Below, one piece after another: positions 59,069 to 64,000 of a stretch of DNA of 64,000 bases. Under the pieces are notes generated by a model that saw nothing but the letters and a program-made list of their open reading frames with translations, did no database searches and had not been told where the DNA came from. The first letter of the stretch is position 1. The number at the start of each line of letters is the position of its first letter. Both the position numbers and the translations under genes were made by a program. Source of the stretch: Ruminococcus flavefaciens FD-1 (GTDB lineage: Bacteria > Bacillota > Clostridia > Oscillospirales > Ruminococcaceae); the NCBI GenBank assembly GCA_000174895.1, contig ACOK01000110.1:36940-100939 (forward strand), in the 5' to 3' direction.

Positions 59069-59740
59069 ATGGTTAATTTCGGCAATGACTGGGATCAGCT
59101 GCTGGATGGTGAGTTCGACAAGGAGTATTACTTAAAGCTACGTCAGACCCTCATCAACGAGTACAGGACCCAGACTATCTACCCGAATATGTACGACATA
59201 TACAACGCAATGAAGCTGACTTCCTACAACGATGTGAAGTGCGTTATCATTGGTCAGGACCCCTACCACGGCGCAGGTCAGGCTCACGGACTTTCTTTTT
59301 CAGTGCGCAAAGGTATTGCACCTCCGCCGTCGCTGGTGAATATCTTCAAAGAGATACGTGACGATGTTGGCATTGACAATCTCGGCAAACACGGCGAACT
59401 GACTAAATGGGCGGAAAGCGGCGTTCTGCTGCTGAATTCCGTGCTGACAGTCCGTGCCGATCAGGCAAGAAGTCACCGTGGGCTTGGCTGGGAGTACTTT
59501 ACAACTGACGTTATCAAGCTGCTGAATGAGCGAGAAAAGCCGATGGTTTTCATGCTGTGGGGCGGTGATGCCAAAGCCAAGCAGCAGTTCATCACAAATA
59601 AGCAGCATCTTATCCTGAAAGCAGCACATCCCAGTCCGCTTTCTGCATATAACGGATTTTTCGGATGCAGACATTTCTCAAAAGCAAATGCATTTCTCCG
59701 TGAACACGGAATGAGTGAAATAGATTGGAGTATAGATTGA
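59069..59740 (+). CDS. ung: Uracil-DNA glycosylase
   Basis: 223 residues from ATG 59069 (GAGGTG upstream). Catalytic motif VIIGQDPYHGAGQAHGLSFS, Leu-loop AAHPSPLSAYNGFFG and WAESGVLLLNSVLTV identify family 1 UDG. Removes uracil from DNA at the start of base-excision repair. metF starts right after its stop. Confidence 0.97.
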   Translation: MVNFGNDWDQLLDGEFDKEYYLKLRQTLINEYRTQTIYPNMYDIYNAMKLTSYNDVKCVIIGQDPYHGAGQAHGLSFSVRKGIAPPPSLVNIFKEIRDDVGIDNLGKHGELTKWAESGVLLLNSVLTVRADQARSHRGLGWEYFTTDVIKLLNEREKPMVFMLWGGDAKAKQQFITNKQHLILKAAHPSPLSAYNGFFGCRHFSKANAFLREHGMSEIDWSID

Positions 59741-59741
59741 T

Positions 59742-60602
59742 ATGAGCATAAAAGACCTGTTCCAGAAAAAAACTGTCTTTTCCTTCGAGGTTTTCCCTCC
59801 TAAGAAGACAAGTTCCATCGACGTAATTTACAAAACACTTGACGAACTTCACGACCTGAAACCAGACTTCATCAGCGTAACATTCAGCGCAGGCGGCAGC
59901 AGCAATAACACATACGCTCTCGATATAGCTTCAAGAATTAAAGAAAACGGCGTAGCACCGATGATACATCTTCCTTGTATCAATTACACAAAGGAAGAGA
60001 TAACCGAAACTCTTGACCAGATAAAGGCAAGAGGCATCGAGAATATTCTGGCGCTGAGGGGAGATATTAACCCTGACATTCCTCCAAAGAAGGATTTCGC
60101 CCATGCCAGCGACCTTATCGAATTTATAAAGGAAAAAGGCGATTTTGACATAGCTGGTGCCTGCTATCCCGAGGTGCATCCCGATGCGGATTCCATAGTT
60201 GAGGATCTCCGCAACCTTAAAAAGAAGGTGGACGCAGGTGCTTCACATCTTATTACTCAGCTTTTCTTCGACAATGAAGCGTTCTATGCGTTCAGGGAAA
60301 AGGCTGAACTTGCAGGTATCGACGTACCTATCGAAGCAGGAATCATGCCTGTAGTAAACAAGAATCAGATTGAGCGAATGGTAACTACCTGCGGTGCAAG
60401 TCTGCCTAATAAGTTTGTGCGCATCATGCAGAAGTATGAGCATAATCCTGAGGCACTCAGAGATGCGGGCATTGCCTACGCAGTCAATCAGATAGTTGAT
60501 CTTGCAGCAAGCGGAGTTGACGGAATACACCTGTACACCATGAACAATGCCTATGTAGCACGTAAGATCAGCGAAGCTATATCAGGCATTATAGGCGTCT
60601 GA
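59742..60602 (+). CDS. metF: 5,10-methylenetetrahydrofolate reductase
   Basis: 286 residues, full length for bacterial MetF. FSFEVFPPKK near the start with the catalytic Glu, ISVTFSAGGSS, IENILALRGD, DIAGACYPEVHP, LITQLFFDNEAFY and a closing GVDGIHLYTMNNA. Makes 5-methyl-THF for methionine synthesis. Its stop overlaps the next start by one base (TGATG), so translation of the two is coupled. Confidence 0.97.
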   Translation: MSIKDLFQKKTVFSFEVFPPKKTSSIDVIYKTLDELHDLKPDFISVTFSAGGSSNNTYALDIASRIKENGVAPMIHLPCINYTKEEITETLDQIKARGIENILALRGDINPDIPPKKDFAHASDLIEFIKEKGDFDIAGACYPEVHPDADSIVEDLRNLKKKVDAGASHLITQLFFDNEAFYAFREKAELAGIDVPIEAGIMPVVNKNQIERMVTTCGASLPNKFVRIMQKYEHNPEALRDAGIAYAVNQIVDLAASGVDGIHLYTMNNAYVARKISEAISGIIGV

Positions 60603-61270
60603 TGAAGCTTGACCCTGTCTCCATTGAGGAAGCTGCAAGGTATATGGGAGTCAGGGGAGTACCTGATGAGGCGGTATGCGGACTTCTCATCCGTGCTGAC
60701 GAGATGGTGAGGAATTCGCTCAGCCCTAAGTATGTCTACAGGGAAACATCTGTGGATATCACTGAAAGCGGCGTGAAACTTGAATGCATGAATGTTCCTC
60801 TGACGGGAAAGGATATAGCTTCACATCTCAGCGGCTGTACAAAGGCGGTACTGCTGGCGGCTACGCTTTCATCTGAGGCGGATAAGCTTATCCGTCAGTA
60901 TTCCGTAAGGGACATGGCGTTTTCCCTTGCACTGGACTGTGTGTGCAGCGCCGCAGTTGAACAGGTCTGCGAGAAGGCGGAGGAGGAGATTTTTTCCGCT
61001 ATAGATGCGCCCTACAGGACGTGGCGGTTCAGTCCCGGCTACGGCGACCTCCCCCTTGAATTGCAGAGCGATGTACTTACCGCACTGAATGCACAGCGAA
61101 GAATAGGCCTTACCGTTACCGAGAACAGCCTGCTGATCCCCTCTAAGTCAGTGACAGCTGTGATCGGCATTTCTGATTTCCCTCTCAGAAAAGGCGGAAG
61201 CGGATGCGGAGTCTGCAATATGAAGGACAGATGCGCCTTCAGAAAAAGCGGAAGATCGTGCAGAGGCTGA
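60602..61270 (+). CDS. Vitamin B12-dependent methionine synthase activation-domain protein
   Basis: 222 residues. The segment WRFSPGYGDLPLELQ matches the cofactor-contact motif of the MetH activation domain, here a separate protein. The N-terminal half (EEAARYMGVRG, LLAATLSSEADKLIRQYSV) also fits the standalone form found in clostridia and Thermotoga. The C-terminus CGVCNMKDRC, then SC, is Cys-rich and may bind metal. It should reactivate oxidised cobalamin on MetH by reductive methylation; no metH catalytic gene is in the window. Coupling to metF supports the methionine role. Confidence 0.85.
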   Translation: MKLDPVSIEEAARYMGVRGVPDEAVCGLLIRADEMVRNSLSPKYVYRETSVDITESGVKLECMNVPLTGKDIASHLSGCTKAVLLAATLSSEADKLIRQYSVRDMAFSLALDCVCSAAVEQVCEKAEEEIFSAIDAPYRTWRFSPGYGDLPLELQSDVLTALNAQRRIGLTVTENSLLIPSKSVTAVIGISDFPLRKGGSGCGVCNMKDRCAFRKSGRSCRG

Positions 61271-61320
61271 GTATTATTGTTTCGTAACCGCTTTGTATGC
61301 GCTTTGTTAACATTGTATAT

Positions 61321-61341
61321 AGTTATATGTGATATATAACT
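61321..61341. promoter_or_regulatory. Dyad upstream of the sugar-binding lipoprotein gene
   Basis: Perfect 8-bp arms AGTTATAT / ATATAACT spaced by GTGAT, 33 nt before the -35 box. Possible operator. Confidence 0.4.
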
Positions 61342-61374
61342 ATTTTCTGACTAAAATTCTATGAAATATTGATA

Positions 61375-61404
61375 TTGACACTCCGTGCAATAAAATGTTA
61401 TAAT
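61375..61404 (+). promoter_or_regulatory. Promoter of the sugar-binding lipoprotein gene
   Basis: TTGACA (61375-61380), 18-nt spacer, TATAAT (61399-61404). Confidence 0.85.
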
Positions 61405-61447
61405 TAAGATAAGGTAGCTGTTATATTAGTCTACCTAAAACAGGGGA

Positions 61448-61474
61448 TGCGCAGAAACGCTGCGCAAATTTTTC
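61448..61474 (+). promoter_or_regulatory. Leader hairpin, possible attenuator
   Basis: TGCGCAG-AAACG-CTGCGCA followed by AATTTTT, between promoter and start codon. The short T-run makes it a weak terminator candidate; it could also stabilise the mRNA 5' end. Confidence 0.45.
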
Positions 61475-61490
61475 CGGAAGGAGTTTAACT

Positions 61491-62894
61491 ATGAGAAACA
61501 CACGAATTTTCATATCATCATTGCTTATATCCGCAATGTCGCTGTCTCTTTTATCTTGCAGCAGTTCAAAGGATACATCATCCAGCGTATCGAAAAAGGA
61601 TCTCGATTCCTCTGTGAGAGAGGAGATCCACGATAATGCCCAGAATAACGATCTCCTTTCGGGAGAACTGGAAAATAAAAAGATCAAATGGCTGTCCGAC
61701 TGGGATATCAATCCCGACGGCACAGGCAAAAACGTGCCCACAGAGCTTGCTGTGTTCCAGGAGCGCTATGGCGGTGAGATCGAGTTTTACCCGACGACCT
61801 ACGAGAACCGCTACGACGATCTGGCGCAGTATATTCAGTCCGATGAGGGCATAGACTTCTTCTATGCAGGCAATCTGGACGCTTTCCCCAAGGGCGCTAT
61901 AAAGCAGATGTTCGCTCCTGTTGACGATTATATCGACTTCAGTCAGCCGCTCTGGGAGGACATACAGGAACTCAACGACAGCTTCATATGGGACGGAAGC
62001 CATTACCTCGTCGCTGTTGAAGCTACAGGCGATAACGTTGCTGTTGTGTATAACCGCAAGACTATCGCTGAAGCAGGTCTGGAGGATCCGAAGGACCTCT
62101 ATGAACGTGGCGAATGGAACTGGGATACTTTCCAGGAGATGATGGAGAAATTCGCAGATCCCGAAAATCAGCACTACGGCATGGACGGCTGGTGGTACGA
62201 ATTCGGTCTGCTCAACACTACAGGCGTTACACCTGTTTCTATCGAAGACGGAAAGCTGGTCAATAACTTAGGCGACCCGGCTATTGAAAGAGCCGAGAAC
62301 AGGCTTTATGACCTCTATACAAAGGGCTGTCTCATCAATCTGGCAGACTTCTCATGGAACGTTCAGCCTGCATTCATAGGCGAAGGCAAGACCCTCTTCT
62401 ATCCTGTCGGCCTCTATGAATTCTACACCGAAAAGAAGCAGTGGACTGCCAAGTACGGCGAGGACGTATTCTTCGTTCCTATGCCTAAGGACCCCGATGC
62501 TGATGAGTACTACATCCCGACAGGTATGAATTCATATATGTTCGTCAGCGGCGGTCAGAACCCCGAAGGCGTTGCGAAATACCTCGAATGCAAGCGCTTT
62601 ACTATGCTTGATGACGCTACAGCTGAACTGGGCAATCAGCAGTTCCGTGAGGACTACGGCTGGACTGACGAAATGGTGGAAATGAAGGACGAAATGAACC
62701 GCCTTGCTTCCGAGAATCCCGTTATAGATATATCCAGAGGAATCTCAGAGGACTGCGGAAAGGTTCTCGACGACGGAATGAGAAGCGCCGCAAAGGGTAC
62801 TCCGTGGAATGAGACATACGATATGATCAACTCGGTTATAGACACATTTGTCAATGAGATCAACGCAGCACCTACATCTGCGGATATTAATTAA
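61491..62894 (+). CDS. ABC-transporter substrate-binding lipoprotein (family 1, carbohydrate type)
   Basis: 467 residues. Lipoprotein signal with lipobox LLSC (SLLIS, then LSLLSCSSS; Cys near 23), followed by a Ser/Lys/Asp spacer. The fold pattern of family 1 solute-binding proteins is visible: TELAVFQERYGGEIEF, YIQSDEGIDFFYAGNLD, VVYNRKTIAEAGLEDPKDLY, NWDTFQEMMEKFADPENQ and FVPMPKDPDADEYYIPTGMN. These proteins bind oligosaccharides outside the membrane. No permease or ATPase genes are adjacent, so the partners lie elsewhere or the protein has another role, such as sensing. Confidence 0.88.
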   Translation: MRNTRIFISSLLISAMSLSLLSCSSSKDTSSSVSKKDLDSSVREEIHDNAQNNDLLSGELENKKIKWLSDWDINPDGTGKNVPTELAVFQERYGGEIEFYPTTYENRYDDLAQYIQSDEGIDFFYAGNLDAFPKGAIKQMFAPVDDYIDFSQPLWEDIQELNDSFIWDGSHYLVAVEATGDNVAVVYNRKTIAEAGLEDPKDLYERGEWNWDTFQEMMEKFADPENQHYGMDGWWYEFGLLNTTGVTPVSIEDGKLVNNLGDPAIERAENRLYDLYTKGCLINLADFSWNVQPAFIGEGKTLFYPVGLYEFYTEKKQWTAKYGEDVFFVPMPKDPDADEYYIPTGMNSYMFVSGGQNPEGVAKYLECKRFTMLDDATAELGNQQFREDYGWTDEMVEMKDEMNRLASENPVIDISRGISEDCGKVLDDGMRSAAKGTPWNETYDMINSVIDTFVNEINAAPTSADIN

Positions 62895-62915
62895 GGTTAA
62901 CATTTAATCAAGGTA

Positions 62916-62944
62916 TTGCAAATGAGCGGAAAATATGATATAAT
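62916..62944 (+). promoter_or_regulatory. Promoter of the epimerase gene
   Basis: TTGCAA (62916-62921), 17-nt spacer, TATAAT (62939-62944). Ribosome site AAAGGAGG before ATG 63015. Confidence 0.8.
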
Positions 62945-63014
62945 ATAATATCATATAAATAAAAAAACAGCGTGAAAACGCAATAGGTATGGATGAATTG
63001 AAAGGAGGCTTTTT

Positions 63015-63968
63015 ATGGAAACAGTTCTCGTAACAGGAGGATGCGGTCTCATAGGACAGCACATCGTCTCTGGTCTCCTAAAGAAGGGATTTGCTGTTAT
63101 ATCCCTTGATAAGGAAGAAAACGGCTATAACGACGGCAAGGAAAACTACAGATTCGTTCAGGCATCTATCACTGATAAGGATGCCATCGGTGAGCTGTTT
63201 GATAAGAATAAGATCGATATTCTGGTTCATGCAGCTTGTACAGTTGACAATGACCTCGGCCCGATCGTAACGGATGCGGAAGTTAAGGAGTCGGCAACGG
63301 TGGATAAGTTCATTTTCCGCTATGCTATGACAGAAAATGTAAGCAAGCTTGTTCTGCTCAGTACCGATCAGGTATACGATTTTCCGAAAAGCCGTGAGCC
63401 GATCCGTGAAGATCATGAGCTGAAGATAAGCAGTAACTATGCTGCACTGAAGTATGCTTCCGAAAAAGCGCTTATATCGGAGATGTCACATCATAGAGAG
63501 GTAATTTGCTGTATACTGAGATTTTCACCGGTTTATACCCACAATTTCACGGATAACCTCTTATCCAGGATCACCGATCCGAAGGACGGTTCACTGTTCG
63601 TATCAGGCAAGGGACAGTACGGCTTCCAGCTTTGCTGTGTCCATAATCTGGTGGATTTTATACTCTGCTTCGCCAAGAATGCGGATGATATGAGCTATGC
63701 GGGAATCTATAACGTAAGCGATAAGCTGCTGACAACAGCGGCAGATATTATCAGCTTCATGAGAGAGAACTATAGCTTAGGTGCGGTAGTTCAGAAGTCG
63801 CCTAACGCGGCAATGACAAAGCTGAAGGGTATTTTCGGCGGAAATAAGGAAGAGAAGACCAACTACAGGTATCTCGACCTCTCCAAGCTGGAAAATAACA
63901 ATATGCTGGATAATACCAAGGCTGCCAAGCTTACCAACTTCCGCTGGGATCTCAACAATACCAAGTAA
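63015..63968 (+). CDS. NAD(P)-dependent sugar epimerase/dehydratase (extended SDR)
   Basis: 317 residues. Rossmann motif VTGGCGLIGQHIVSGLLKKG near the N-terminus, an acidic residue after strand 2 (ISLDKEENG), VHAACT, LLSTDQVYDF and the catalytic YAALK (in SSNYAALKYASEKALI). Probably acts on a nucleotide sugar, but the C-terminal half, which decides specificity, does not point to a known substrate. Its last residues (LTNFRWDLNNTK) are near the window edge; the stop is present. No sugar-pathway neighbours. Confidence 0.87.
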   Translation: METVLVTGGCGLIGQHIVSGLLKKGFAVISLDKEENGYNDGKENYRFVQASITDKDAIGELFDKNKIDILVHAACTVDNDLGPIVTDAEVKESATVDKFIFRYAMTENVSKLVLLSTDQVYDFPKSREPIREDHELKISSNYAALKYASEKALISEMSHHREVICCILRFSPVYTHNFTDNLLSRITDPKDGSLFVSGKGQYGFQLCCVHNLVDFILCFAKNADDMSYAGIYNVSDKLLTTAADIISFMRENYSLGAVVQKSPNAAMTKLKGIFGGNKEEKTNYRYLDLSKLENNNMLDNTKAAKLTNFRWDLNNTK

Positions 63969-64000
63969 TAATATAACTGCCCACCTTAACCGTGGTGCTT

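Overview
The window reads as chromosomal DNA of a cellulolytic rumen Firmicute of the genus Ruminococcus, almost certainly R. flavefaciens. The deciding evidence is a complete cellulosome scaffoldin cluster at 44208-57588 in the order scaC-scaA-scaB-cttA-scaE. ScaB has nine cohesins of two types, and both ScaB and CttA end in X-module-dockerins. From memory, the ScaE cohesin and the CttA X-dockerin look the same as those of strain FD-1; this is recall, not a search.

Layout. (1) 1-3235, minus strand: an ECF sigma factor, a membrane anti-sigma factor and a secreted dockerin protein that runs off the left edge. (2) 3899-13659, plus strand: a signalling island with a PAS-HD-GYP protein, an RsbV/RsbW-like pair, a beta-propeller receptor fused to HD-GYP, a FIST-EAL protein and a LacI-like ligand-binding protein with no DNA-binding domain. 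All recognisable c-di-GMP enzymes here are of the degrading type. (3) 14064-29288: one 5074-codon gene for a giant wall-anchored adhesin with about 29 SpaA/CnaB-like domains and long poly-threonine linkers. (4) 29485-33503: corA behind a leader with a 13-codon reading frame, then a second sigma / anti-sigma / wall-anchored protein operon. (5) 33659-43741: mostly housekeeping genes (groESL under CIRCE, pckG, a DUF2975/XRE pair, gtrA-like, dus, a CapA-like lipoprotein), with clusters of REP-like palindromes. (6) 44208-57588: the sca cluster. (7) 57653-63968: ttcA-like, a DUF2500 protein, ung, metF with a B12-methionine-synthase activation protein, an orphan sugar-binding lipoprotein and an NAD-dependent epimerase.

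How the parts fit. Established for the species: enzyme dockerins dock on ScaA (directly or through ScaC), ScaA docks on ScaB cohesins 5-9, ScaB and CttA dock through X-dockerins on ScaE, and ScaE is sortase-anchored; CttA supplies cellulose binding. What this window adds is a second, far larger surface protein with nearly the same sorting signal (SPKTG) and the same style of Thr-rich linker. It lies just downstream of the c-di-GMP-degrading and partner-switching genes. The EAL gene and the giant gene share a promoter-proximal motif, ATATGAGTGT followed by ATAC. I infer an adhesion-control module, but the sequence does not prove it.

Limits: promoters, operators and terminators were read by eye. 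Domain boundaries are approximate. No homology, covariance or structure search was run. I saw no rRNA, tRNA, CRISPR array, transposase or phage gene.
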